Below, in pieces: positions 24,863-32,402 of a stretch of 59,189 nucleotides of DNA; positions within the stretch are counted from its first letter, which is position 1; each line of letters opens with the position of its first letter. A program made the translations under genes and the position numbers. The DNA is taken from assembly GCA_015056125.1 (NCBI GenBank), contig SVGW01000007.1, forward strand, positions 1 through 59,189. The letters run 5' to 3'. The stretch is from Clostridiales bacterium (GTDB taxonomy: Bacteria; Bacillota; Clostridia; Christensenellales; Aristaeellaceae). The notes under the pieces were generated by a model. That model was not told where the DNA came from and did not search any database. It worked only from the letters and a program-made list of their open reading frames with translations.

Positions 24863-25663
24863 TCAACTCCCTGTGGAACGGTAATACCGCATGGCGCGGC
24901 GGAAGAAAAGATACATGATGAGGAAAATGACGCCTCCGGCCAGGGGGCAGAGGAAAGCCGACCAGGCAGGCCATCCGTAGAGGGGCTTGCCCAGGATATA
25001 CGCCCCCGGCACATGCATGGTGAGCCCGAATGGGGCCACCACGGTGAAAAGCATTTGCAGGGGCCTTGGATAAATATCCACCGGGTATTGGCAGCAGCTG
25101 CGGCCGCCGTAGGTAAGCGCATTCACCACTTCAACGGATTTCACCGAGAACATGCAAAAGATGGCTTCAATGAGAAAAAGCCCGGTAATCTGGAAATAGC
25201 CAAAGAAGATGGCTTCCAGGAGCAAAAGCACCTTGGGCAAGGTCCAGATCACTTGGGATTGGATGCTCCCCAGCGCCATGGCCAGGGCGCCGATGCCGAT
25301 GCAGATCAATCGCCTGGGATCCGCCGCATAGCAGATGACCTGAGTGAATACCCCCCGGGGGCGCACCAGAAAACCGTCCAACCGCCCTGTGCGCACCAGG
25401 CTTGGAAATGCGCCGGTCACGCCTCGGGCGAAGCACTCGGTGATGTAGAACACCACGTTCATCAGCCCAAAGAAGAAGAGCAAATCGCCCCCCGTCCATT
25501 GGTTCAGCGCTTCAAAGCGATCGATCACCAGCAGCACCGCCATCATTTCCCCGCCCGTCATCACCAATTGGGCCAGGCTTTGCAAAAGAAAGGAGACGGG
25601 GTACTGCATCTGACAGCGCAGCAGCATTTTCATGGATCGAAGATATAATTTGACAGTATCCAT
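24863..25663 (-). CDS. ABC-2 type permease (PF06182/ABC2_membrane_6 family)
   Basis: A 266-residue membrane protein with about six hydrophobic helices, e.g. LLFFFGLMNVVFYITECFA, LICIGIGALAMALGSIQSQV and LAGGVIFLIMYLFF. The motif RTGRLDGFLVRPRG in the cytoplasmic loop is typical of this family (compare QTGSIAYDLCRPLN in the neighbour). It forms a heterodimeric exporter with the permease upstream (25667-26458) and the ATPase (26455-27420). The substrate is unknown; relatives are annotated as uncharacterised or drug/lipid exporters. The intergenic gap to the preceding gene is three bases. Confidence 0.88.
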   Translation of the reverse strand: MDTVKLYLRSMKMLLRCQMQYPVSFLLQSLAQLVMTGGEMMAVLLVIDRFEALNQWTGGDLLFFFGLMNVVFYITECFARGVTGAFPSLVRTGRLDGFLVRPRGVFTQVICYAADPRRLICIGIGALAMALGSIQSQVIWTLPKVLLLLEAIFFGYFQITGLFLIEAIFCMFSVKSVEVVNALTYGGRSCCQYPVDIYPRPLQMLFTVVAPFGLTMHVPGAYILGKPLYGWPAWSAFLCPLAGGVIFLIMYLFFRRAMRYYRSTGS

Positions 25664-25666
25664 CCT

Positions 25667-26458
25667 TTATCCTCCCTGCACAATGATGCGTTTTTGATTT
25701 TGCTTCCAGATGATCAGCCCCAGGAAAGTGAGCAGCAGCGTCCAGATCATCTGGGTGATCAGCACCGAAGGCGCCTGAGAAAGGGCCCATTCTCCGGTGT
25801 AGAGGCGGATGGGGGCGTCCAGCAGTTGGGCGTAGGGAAGGAGTGTGATCACCCTTTGCCAGGAATCGGGGAAGAGGGTGAGGGGGAGGATATTGCCTGA
25901 AAAGGTCATCATCAGCAGGTTCAGCATGGCGCGCACGCCCCGGCTGTCCAGGGTGCGCATGGTGAGGCCCATGGTGATATTGGTCATGGCGCACACGCAA
26001 AGAAGCCCCAGAAAGACGGCCGCCAGGGCGCACAAAAGCGCCGGGACAGAGGCGGGAGCGGCAAGCCCCCAGCCGCCGGGCAGCAGCACGGCCACCAGAA
26101 TCATGGGCACGGAACGCATGATGCTGCCCAGGGCCTTTTGCGCCATGGAGCGCATGTAATAATAGCCGTAAAGATTCAGGGGGCGGCACAGGTCATAGGC
26201 AATGGAGCCGGTCTGGATTTTACTGAGCAAATCTTCGTCATCGGAAAGCAGCATCCGAAAGAAGGCCTGCTGAAGCCATACATAGGTGACGATGGCGGAA
26301 ACGGGCATGCTCTGGGGCTTGCCGGCATAGAGCGCCCGATAAAGGGCAATGAGGAAAAGCCCGAAAAACAGCTGGCAGAAAAGCCCGCCGAAGGCCGCGC
26401 CCCGGTATTGGGTCTCCATTTTCCAGCGCATGCGGAAGGTGGATGCGTATGCGTTCAT
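25667..26458 (-). CDS. ABC-2 type permease, partner subunit
   Basis: A 263-residue membrane protein with about six helices, including AAFGGLFCQLFFGLFLIALYRAL, GSIMRSVPMILVAVLLPGG and LLCALAAVFLGLLCVCAMTN. The loop motif KIQTGSIAYDLCRPLNLYGY identifies the same family as the downstream permease. Its start overlaps the end of the ATPase gene by four bases. The two permeases and the ATPase make one heteromeric exporter. The cargo cannot be deduced. Confidence 0.87.
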   Translation of the reverse strand: MNAYASTFRMRWKMETQYRGAAFGGLFCQLFFGLFLIALYRALYAGKPQSMPVSAIVTYVWLQQAFFRMLLSDDEDLLSKIQTGSIAYDLCRPLNLYGYYYMRSMAQKALGSIMRSVPMILVAVLLPGGWGLAAPASVPALLCALAAVFLGLLCVCAMTNITMGLTMRTLDSRGVRAMLNLLMMTFSGNILPLTLFPDSWQRVITLLPYAQLLDAPIRLYTGEWALSQAPSVLITQMIWTLLLTFLGLIIWKQNQKRIIVQGG

Positions 26459-27420
26459 AGATCCATCTCCTTATACATGGCGGCGATCATATGATCCACG
26501 TTCTGGGGCTGGGCCGTCAGCTCCCGGATCTCCCCGGCGCTTTGCAGGATGGAAAGCAATTGAGGCGTTTGCAATTGCTCGGGGGCGTAAATGATTTTGT
26601 AGCTGTCCCCTTCTTTGGTTACACTGCAGCCCTTCGGCAGCCGGGGCAAAAAGCAATCCCCGTTGTAGCGCACGTTCACCACCCGCTGGGTATCATACCG
26701 GGAGAGAAGATCGGGCAGCGCCCCGTCAAAGAGCTTTTTCCCGTGGCCCAGCACCAATACCCTTGGGCACAGGGCAGCGATATCCTCCATATCGTGGGTG
26801 GTGAGGAGGATGGTGGTGCCGTTTTTCTGATTTTCTTCTTTGAGAAAATCCCGAAGGGATAATTTGCTTACCGCATCCAGGCCGATGGTGGGCTCATCCA
26901 GGAAGAGAAGCTCGGGCCGGTGGAGCAGCGATCCGCAAAGCTCCGCCCGCATTTTTTGTCCCAGGCTCAAAAGCCGCAGCGGCGTGCGCAGGATATTGCC
27001 AAGGTCCAAAGCATCCGTCAGTTCCCGGAGGCGCTTTTGATAGTCGTTTTCCGGCACCCGGTAAATATCACGGAGCAGGTTGTAGCTATCAATGATGGGC
27101 ACATCCCACCATAATTGGCTGCGCTGGCCGAACACCACGCCAATGCGCTTCACATGTTTTTTCCGTTCCTTCCAGGGTACGATCCCGCCGATGCTGGCTT
27201 CGCCCCCATCGGGGGTGAGAATGCCGGAAAGGATTTTTACCGTGGTGGATTTGCCCGCGCCGTTGGGGCCGATGTAGCCGACGAGCTCGCCCTGATCAAT
27301 GGAGAAGGATACGTTTTTTAGGGCCTCCACGATTGTTTTTTCCCGCAGGAATTGTCCCTTTTCCCGTTTTTTGCGCACAGTAAAACGCTTGCACAGATCG
27401 TGCACTTCGATGTAGCTCAT
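26455..27420 (-). CDS. ABC transporter ATPase subunit
   Basis: A 321-residue nucleotide-binding protein. Walker A is GPNGAGKST (about 52-60), the signature is LSLGQKMRAEL (about 145-155), and Walker B is LLFLDEPTIGLD (about 166-177), followed by the switch histidine in TTHDMEDI. The N-terminus begins SYIEVHDLCKRFTVRKKREK. The C-terminal extension (240-321) is typical of exporters in this group. AGGAGG precedes the ATG. It is the first gene of a four-gene operon that ends with recO; the promoter is at 27565-27593, and a terminator-like hairpin lies in the leader. Confidence 0.93.
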   Translation of the reverse strand: MSYIEVHDLCKRFTVRKKREKGQFLREKTIVEALKNVSFSIDQGELVGYIGPNGAGKSTTVKILSGILTPDGGEASIGGIVPWKERKKHVKRIGVVFGQRSQLWWDVPIIDSYNLLRDIYRVPENDYQKRLRELTDALDLGNILRTPLRLLSLGQKMRAELCGSLLHRPELLFLDEPTIGLDAVSKLSLRDFLKEENQKNGTTILLTTHDMEDIAALCPRVLVLGHGKKLFDGALPDLLSRYDTQRVVNVRYNGDCFLPRLPKGCSVTKEGDSYKIIYAPEQLQTPQLLSILQSAGEIRELTAQPQNVDHMIAAMYKEMDL

Positions 27421-27487
27421 GGGTCCTCCTATTTGGTTGTGTCGGTCGGGTTAGGAAGAGAAGCTAAGGTCATTTAGGAAAGGCGCA

Positions 27488-27518
27488 CAAAAAAGAGTGG
27501 TACCTGGGTCGGGGTACC
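27488..27518 (-). promoter_or_regulatory. Terminator-like hairpin in the ABC/recO operon leader
   Basis: On the minus strand, GGTACC-CCGACCCA-GGTACC is followed by ACTCTTTTTTG, about 45-75 bases downstream of the -10 box and 70 bases before the ATPase start. The short six-pair stem makes attenuation possible but uncertain. Confidence 0.4.
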
Positions 27519-27564
27519 GTTGGTTGGGTTCAGAGTAACGTAACAAAAAACTGAGAGGAGCCAT

Positions 27565-27593
27565 AGAATACCACAGTTTCCCTGGCTTGTCAA
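27565..27593 (-). promoter_or_regulatory. Promoter of the ABC exporter-recO operon
   Basis: On the minus strand, TTGACA (27588-27593) and TATTCT (27565-27570) have a 17-base spacer. The 5' leader is about 140 bases. Confidence 0.82.
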
Positions 27594-27610
27594 GGGCGAA
27601 AACGAAAAAA

Positions 27611-27735
27611 AGCGGGAGGAGGCTTTGGGGAAAAATAATCCGAGGGAACCGCTTTTGCGTCAAAAGCGGTTCCCTCGGACTCCCTCCCAAAAACCAAATG
27701 GGAAGGATGGCTTTGAGTATATGTCAGCAGTGTGT
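27611..27735. repeat. Repeat family R2, copy c (partial or one-ended)
   Basis: The strong hairpin 27640-27678 (arm CCGAGGGAACCGCTTTTG) is followed by ACTCCCTCCCAAAAACCAAA and TGGGAAGGATGG, the inward motif of the R2 ends. Further right, ATGTCAGCAGTGTG matches ATGATCAGCAATGTC in copy a. Left of the hairpin, GCGGGAGGAGGCTTT repeats the left-hairpin arm of copy a. It abuts the 3' end of the acyl-CoA synthetase gene (stop at 27745). Confidence 0.65.
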
Positions 27736-27744
27736 CCGCGTGGC

Positions 27745-30009
27745 TTACAGGAGGTTGTGCTGGATCTTGCCGCTGATGGTCTTGGGCAGCTCATCTCTAA
27801 ACACCACAATGCGGGGATACTTGTAGGGTGCGGTGCGCTGCTTTACGTAGTTCTGGATTTCTTTCTTGAGCTCCTCAGTGCCTTCCTTGCCCTTCACCAA
27901 TACGACGCTGGCCTTTACCACCTGGCCACGCACGGGATCGGGGGCGGCAGATACGCCGCATTCCAGCACATAGGGCAATTCCATGATCACCGATTCGATT
28001 TCAAAAGGCCCGATGCGATAGCCAGAGGACTTGATCAGATCGTCCACCCGGCCCACATACCAGAAGTAGCCGTCCTCATCCCGCCAGGCAGTATCGCCGG
28101 TATGATAGAGGCCGTCGGGATGGGAATTATCCTGGCCGCAGTAGCCCAGATACAAGCCGCAGGGCGGGTCGTTTTCGCCCAGACGCACCACGATTTCGCC
28201 CGTTTCGCCGGTAGGAACGGAATTGCCATCCTTATCCACGATATCCACGTTGAACATGGGAGAGGGTCGGCCCATGGAGCCAACCTTCGGGGTCATGCCC
28301 ACCAGGTTTCCGATGGTGAGGGTGGTTTCGGTCTGGCCAAAGCCTTCCATGAGAGAGAGGCCCGTGGCCTTCTGGAACTGGTAGAATACTTCGGGGTTCA
28401 GCGCTTCGCCGGCCACGGTGGCATGGATGATGGAGGAAAGATCATATTTGCTCAAATCTTCCTTGATCAGCATGCGATACATGGTGGGGGGAGCGCAGAA
28501 GGTTTTGATATCATACTTGGCAAACATGGGCAGAATATCCGCCGCGTTGAAGCGCTCAAAGTCGTACACAAATACGGGGGATTCGCACAACCACTGGCCG
28601 TAGAGCTTGCCCCACAGGGCCTTGCCCCAGCCGGTATCGGAGATGGTGAGGTGCAATTTTCCGGGCACCACGCAGTGCCAGTAGCGGGCGGTGATATAGT
28701 GGCCCAGGGGATAGGTGTGGCTATGGGATACCAGCTTGGGATAGCCGGTGGTGCCGGAGGTAAAGAACATCACCATGGGGTCGTTGCCGCAGGCAGTATC
28801 TTCCGTGCGGGCAAATTTGGAAGAATACATGGAATATTCGCTGTCAAAATCATGCCATCCATCCTTGGCACCGCCGCATACCACCAATGTTTTCACCGTG
28901 GGACACTTGGGCAGGGCTTCCTCCACATGATCGGTGGCCTTACCAAAGGCAGTGCAGATAATGGCACTGGCTTCGGCCTTATTGAAGCGGTATTCATAGT
29001 CGTGAGCAAGAAGCTGATCGGTAGCGGGGATGGCCACAGCGCCAATCTTGCAAAGGGCCATCATGGTGAGCCAGAAATGATACTGGCGGCGGAGCACTAC
29101 CAGCACTCGATCCCCTTTTTTGATGCCCAGAGAGCGGAAATAATTGGCGGTGCGGGCGGATTGCTTTTTCATATCCAGGAAGGTGAAGCGGCGTTCATTC
29201 TGATCCTTATCCAAATGCACCATGGCCAGGGCATCGCCCTTGCGCTCCGCCAATTCATCCACGATATCAAAGGCAAAGTTGAAAGATTCCAGATGAGAAA
29301 AATCGATCTTCTTCAGGGCACCGTGCGCATCCTCCATGGTGTGCACAAATTTTTCGCACACCAGCTTTTCCATGGGCTGGCTGGCCTTGATGGTTTCCAT
29401 CACCTGCTGCTCTTCCGTTTCTTCCCCGGGGAGCACCACGGCCATGAATACGCAGTCCCCGCCTTCGGCAGCAATCATGCCATGGGGAGTGGCGGAATCG
29501 TAGTAGATGGAATCCCCTTCTCGAAGAAGCTCCACATGCTCACCGATCTGCACCTTCATGGCGCCGGAGAGAATATAGTCAAATTCTTGGCCGGAGTGGG
29601 TGGCCTGATGGATGGGCTTATTCTGGAGGGAGGGGTCGTAGGTATAGCGCACAAAATAGGGCTCGGCGATCTTTTTGCGGAAGCGGGGGGCCAGATTGCG
29701 GATATCAATGCCCTTTTCCTGGGCGGTCACTTCCCCGGCGCCCTTTCTTGTGATGGTGTAGGAAGAAAGCTGGGGAGAACGGCCCTCCATCAGATCGCTC
29801 ATTTCCACCTTGAAGGTGAGGGCGCATTTGTGCATAAATGTGAAGGGAAGATCCACCTGGGCGTTTTCATAAGCCAGGTATTGTTCCTCGGTCAGATCGG
29901 TCATCTGGGCCATTTTTTCCACGGAATAGCCGCTGATTTCTCTTAATTCCCGGATACGGGCGGCAACCTCGCGCATCTGATCAGGCATGCTGTGATTCAT
30001 GGCTTCCAT
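27745..30009 (-). CDS. HTH-cupin-acyl-CoA synthetase fusion (AMP-binding enzyme)
   Basis: A 754-residue protein with three parts. An XRE-like helix-turn-helix occupies about 12-70 (IRELREISGYSVEKMAQMTD), a cupin about 105-195 (HSGQEFDYILSGAMKVQIGE, HGMIAAEGGD), and an acyl-CoA synthetase of the medium-chain type about 225-754. The enzyme part has the P-loop FFTSGTTGYPK (about 410), EGFGQTETT, the YHTGDTAWRDEDGYFWYVGR block and the catalytic lysine in KTISGK near the end. It should activate a carboxylic acid to its CoA ester. ATG 30009 follows GGAGG; the frame extends further upstream only through the T-box terminator. The isoleucine-type T-box suggests a branched-chain acid substrate, by inference. 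Confidence 0.9.
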   Translation of the reverse strand: MEAMNHSMPDQMREVAARIRELREISGYSVEKMAQMTDLTEEQYLAYENAQVDLPFTFMHKCALTFKVEMSDLMEGRSPQLSSYTITRKGAGEVTAQEKGIDIRNLAPRFRKKIAEPYFVRYTYDPSLQNKPIHQATHSGQEFDYILSGAMKVQIGEHVELLREGDSIYYDSATPHGMIAAEGGDCVFMAVVLPGEETEEQQVMETIKASQPMEKLVCEKFVHTMEDAHGALKKIDFSHLESFNFAFDIVDELAERKGDALAMVHLDKDQNERRFTFLDMKKQSARTANYFRSLGIKKGDRVLVVLRRQYHFWLTMMALCKIGAVAIPATDQLLAHDYEYRFNKAEASAIICTAFGKATDHVEEALPKCPTVKTLVVCGGAKDGWHDFDSEYSMYSSKFARTEDTACGNDPMVMFFTSGTTGYPKLVSHSHTYPLGHYITARYWHCVVPGKLHLTISDTGWGKALWGKLYGQWLCESPVFVYDFERFNAADILPMFAKYDIKTFCAPPTMYRMLIKEDLSKYDLSSIIHATVAGEALNPEVFYQFQKATGLSLMEGFGQTETTLTIGNLVGMTPKVGSMGRPSPMFNVDIVDKDGNSVPTGETGEIVVRLGENDPPCGLYLGYCGQDNSHPDGLYHTGDTAWRDEDGYFWYVGRVDDLIKSSGYRIGPFEIESVIMELPYVLECGVSAAPDPVRGQVVKASVVLVKGKEGTEELKKEIQNYVKQRTAPYKYPRIVVFRDELPKTISGKIQHNLL

Positions 30010-30035
30010 CGAAAGTTTCCTCCATTTCCGGGGCG

Positions 30036-30320
30036 AAAAAAAGCTCGCCCCAAAGTTTTTGTCCTTTGAGACGAGCTGATGTATCAACCCGCGGTACCAC
30101 TCAAATTGCGCTGATTAGCGCCTCTCATCCGGCTCGTGTTCCAAGCCTTTAGCCCTGACGCGGCTTCACGGAAGACGTTTACTCCCCTTTCGGGTTTCAC
30201 CGCTTCAGCTCGGAAGGGATGGGCGTATGGAATTTGCCTGCTGCCGGTTCCCAGCAATACCGGCTCTCTGGAAGCTGCGTTTATTCCTGCCGTCTTCGTC
30301 ATCGCCTTTGATATGAAATT
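30036..30320 (-). ncRNA. T-box riboswitch, probably isoleucine-specific
   Basis: On the minus strand, the core GAGTGGTACCGCGGG (about 30089-30103) is followed by a terminator stem AGCTCG...CGAGCT and a T7 tract (30036-30077). Stem I has AGAGAGCCGGT and GGGAACCGGC, and the base stem GAAGACG/CGTCTTC. Aligning with the metG T-box (ATG-GCCCTGGAGC) places ATC at complement 30218-30220 (ATC-CCTTCCGAGC), an isoleucine codon. The class is certain; the codon rests on this two-sequence alignment. Confidence 0.92.
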
Positions 30321-30326
30321 GAATAT

Positions 30327-30355
30327 AGTTTAGCACCGGCGGATTTTCTTGTCAA
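30327..30355 (-). promoter_or_regulatory. Promoter of the T-box-regulated synthetase gene
   Basis: On the minus strand, TTGACA (30350-30355) and TAAACT (30327-30332) have a 17-base spacer. Transcription would start just at the T-box 5' end. Confidence 0.78.
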
Positions 30356-30402
30356 GGGGAATACAAGAGAAAAACAAAGAAGAATCTGCACAAGAGAATT
30401 GG

Positions 30403-30431
30403 TTGCACAAAGAAAATTATTGCTGTATAAT
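30403..30431 (+). promoter_or_regulatory. Promoter of the Gfo/Idh/MocA gene
   Basis: TTGCAC (30403-30408) and TATAAT (30426-30431) have a 17-base spacer. It diverges from the T-box promoter. Confidence 0.8.
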
Positions 30432-30463
30432 AGGAAAAAATCCCATACAGGAGGAAAGAAAAG

Positions 30464-31534
30464 ATGAATGCAGCAGACGGCATGAATTATGCGCCTCAGG
30501 GCAAGGCCCAGCCGGTGGTAAAGCCGGGCGAATTTGTTTTTTCCGTGATCGGGCTGGATCACGGGCATATTTATGGCATGTGCAACGGGCTTACCGAGGC
30601 CGGGGCCACCATGAAATACGTATATGATCCCGACCCCAAAAAGGTGGAAACATTCCTTCAAAAATTTCCCCGGGCGATTCCGGCCCGGTCGGAGGAGGAA
30701 ATTCTATCCGATCAGGAAACGAAATTGGTGGCTGCGGCCACGGTGCCCTGCCAGCGGGGGCCCCTTGGCATGCGGGTGATGGATGCGGGCAAGGATTATT
30801 TCACCGATAAGGGTCCCTTCACTTCTCTGGCTCAATTGGCCCTGGCCAAAGAAAAGGTGAAGGCCACCGGCAGAAAATATATGGTGTATTATTCTGAACG
30901 GCTGCATGTGGAAGCGGCCATGCTGGCGGGGAATATCATTGCGGCGGGGGAAATCGGCAAGGTGCTGCAGGTGGCGGGCTTTGGGCCCCATCGCCTGGGC
31001 GGCCCCCGGCCTGATTGGTTCTATCAAAAAGAAAAGTACGGCGGCATTCTATGCGATATTGGCAGCCATCAAATTGAGCAGTATCTGTTTTACAGCGGGG
31101 AAGAGGATGCGGAGGTTACCCTGAGCCGGGTGGCCAACTACAATCATCCCGAAACCCCCGAATTGGAGGACTTTGGCGATTGCGCCCTTACCGGCAAAAA
31201 CGGCACTACCAATTATTTTCGGGTGGACTGGTTTACTCCCGATGGCTTGCGCACCTGGGGCGATGGGCGCACCCTGATTTTGGGCACGGAAGGATACATT
31301 GAATTGCGCAAGTATATCAACGTGGCTGGGGAAACGGCCCGGGGCAATCATCTTTTCCTTGTGAACGGCAAGGGCGAACAGTATATTGACGCCAATAACA
31401 CCGTGGGCTTCCCCTACTTTGGCCAGTTGATTCTGGATTGCCTCAACCGCACGGAAAATGCCATGACCCAGGCCCATGCCTTTAAAGCGGCGGAGCTTTG
31501 CCTGATCGCTCAGGAAAAGGCCATCAAAATCTGA
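30464..31534 (+). CDS. Gfo/Idh/MocA-family oxidoreductase
   Basis: A 356-residue NAD(P)-dependent sugar or polyol dehydrogenase-like protein. The N-terminal Rossmann region begins FVFSVIGLDHGHIYGMCNGL at about residue 26; the nucleotide fold usually shows GxGxxG, here replaced by GLDHGH. The EKP motif is altered to TDKGP (about 109-113). The C-terminal domain has YGGILCDIGSHQIEQYLFYS, with the conserved DxxxH. The altered cofactor loop and EKP position suggest a divergent subfamily with unknown substrate. AGGAGG lies before ATG 30464. It stands alone between its promoter and a terminator. Confidence 0.87.
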   Translation: MNAADGMNYAPQGKAQPVVKPGEFVFSVIGLDHGHIYGMCNGLTEAGATMKYVYDPDPKKVETFLQKFPRAIPARSEEEILSDQETKLVAAATVPCQRGPLGMRVMDAGKDYFTDKGPFTSLAQLALAKEKVKATGRKYMVYYSERLHVEAAMLAGNIIAAGEIGKVLQVAGFGPHRLGGPRPDWFYQKEKYGGILCDIGSHQIEQYLFYSGEEDAEVTLSRVANYNHPETPELEDFGDCALTGKNGTTNYFRVDWFTPDGLRTWGDGRTLILGTEGYIELRKYINVAGETARGNHLFLVNGKGEQYIDANNTVGFPYFGQLILDCLNRTENAMTQAHAFKAAELCLIAQEKAIKI

Positions 31535-31553
31535 TTCAATGCATCAAAAAAAT

Positions 31554-31585
31554 GACGGCAGCAAAAGGCGGCCGTCCTTTTTATT
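31554..31585 (+). terminator. Terminator of the Gfo/Idh/MocA gene
   Basis: GACGGC...GCCGTC is followed by CTTTTTATTT. Confidence 0.7.
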
Positions 31586-31595
31586 TGGGTGAGGT

Positions 31596-32300
31596 TTAAG
31601 GCTGATTGTTTTTGCCCCAGCGATAGAGCACCCAAGCCAATGCAATGCCGGCAATCAGCGTGATTACGCCAAGAAAAATCACAAAACCGGAGATCATATC
31701 AAAGGGCGTGCTGACGGAAAAGGAGGCGGAAGCATTTTCCACAATGCCCATGCTTTCCATAAATTCATCTGCATAGGGCGGCGCTTCTATGATATTTCCC
31801 GCTTCGTCATACCAGGTGAGGCCCTGGGAGGAGCTGCCAAAGAAGGGATCGACCATGCCCATCATATCCATTTCATTGATGGTGGTGCGGGTGAGGGCGC
31901 GCATTAAAAAGCCGAATAAGGTCATAATCCCGCCGCTTATCGCCGTGCGAACGCCATAGAGCCATCCAAAGCGCTTCACTGCCCGGGAAATGAACCCTGG
32001 CAGATTTTCCACCCAATCCGGCCAGGAGGAGCTTTCCTGCTCGGGCTGCGGGATGGGTTCGGGCTCGGGTATGGGCTGGGGCGCAGGCTCTTCCTGGGGA
32101 ATGCCATCCTCGGAAAGCAGCCAATCTGCCGTAACGTGAAACGCTCTGGCCAGCAGGGGCAGCTTGGAAATTTCCGGGGATGCTTCCCCGGTTTCCCACT
32201 TGCTGATGCTCTGGCGGCTCACGCCAATGATCTCTGCCAAGGCCTCCTGGCTCAGCCCCGCCTTTTTACGGCACCAGTAGATTTTTTCATTCAGTTTCAT
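31596..32300 (-). CDS. XRE-family regulator with C-terminal membrane segments
   Basis: A 234-residue protein. A canonical XRE helix-turn-helix is at 1-60 ([36 protein letters not shown]). A Pro/Glu-rich linker follows (about 72-90, [18 protein letters not shown]). Two hydrophobic segments, at about 120-140 ([17 protein letters not shown]) and 205-230 ([20 protein letters not shown]), probably anchor it in the membrane. Between them lies an extracytoplasmic loop of about 60 residues. This architecture, a membrane-tethered XRE regulator, is common in Firmicutes but its signals are mostly unknown. AGGAGG precedes the ATG. Confidence 0.87.
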   Translation of the reverse strand: MKLNEKIYWCRKKAGLSQEALAEIIGVSRQSISKWETGEASPEISKLPLLARAFHVTADWLLSEDGIPQEEPAPQPIPEPEPIPQPEQESSSWPDWVENLPGFISRAVKRFGWLYGVRTAISGGIMTLFGFLMRALTRTTINEMDMMGMVDPFFGSSSQGLTWYDEAGNIIEAPPYADEFMESMGIVENASASFSVSTPFDMISGFVIFLGVITLIAGIALAWVLYRWGKNNQP

Positions 32301-32402
32301 GCTTGATCATCCTCCTTGTGGAGAAAATATACCACGAAGAGCGGTTGCGGCGCCATCCATGCCCGGTGGCAATTGCGCAACGGATGGTTGCGATGGGGGG
32401 AT

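Noticed and set aside
27488-27520. T-box-like string GAGTGGTACC on the plus strand
   Set aside because: It is not followed by CGCG, has no stem I and faces the wrong direction. It belongs to a GGTACC hairpin in the ABC operon leader.
27625-29946. 773-codon plus-strand frame across the acyl-CoA synthetase fusion
   Set aside because: The minus-strand gene has clear motifs, a T-box and a promoter. The plus-strand frame has low-complexity shadow composition.
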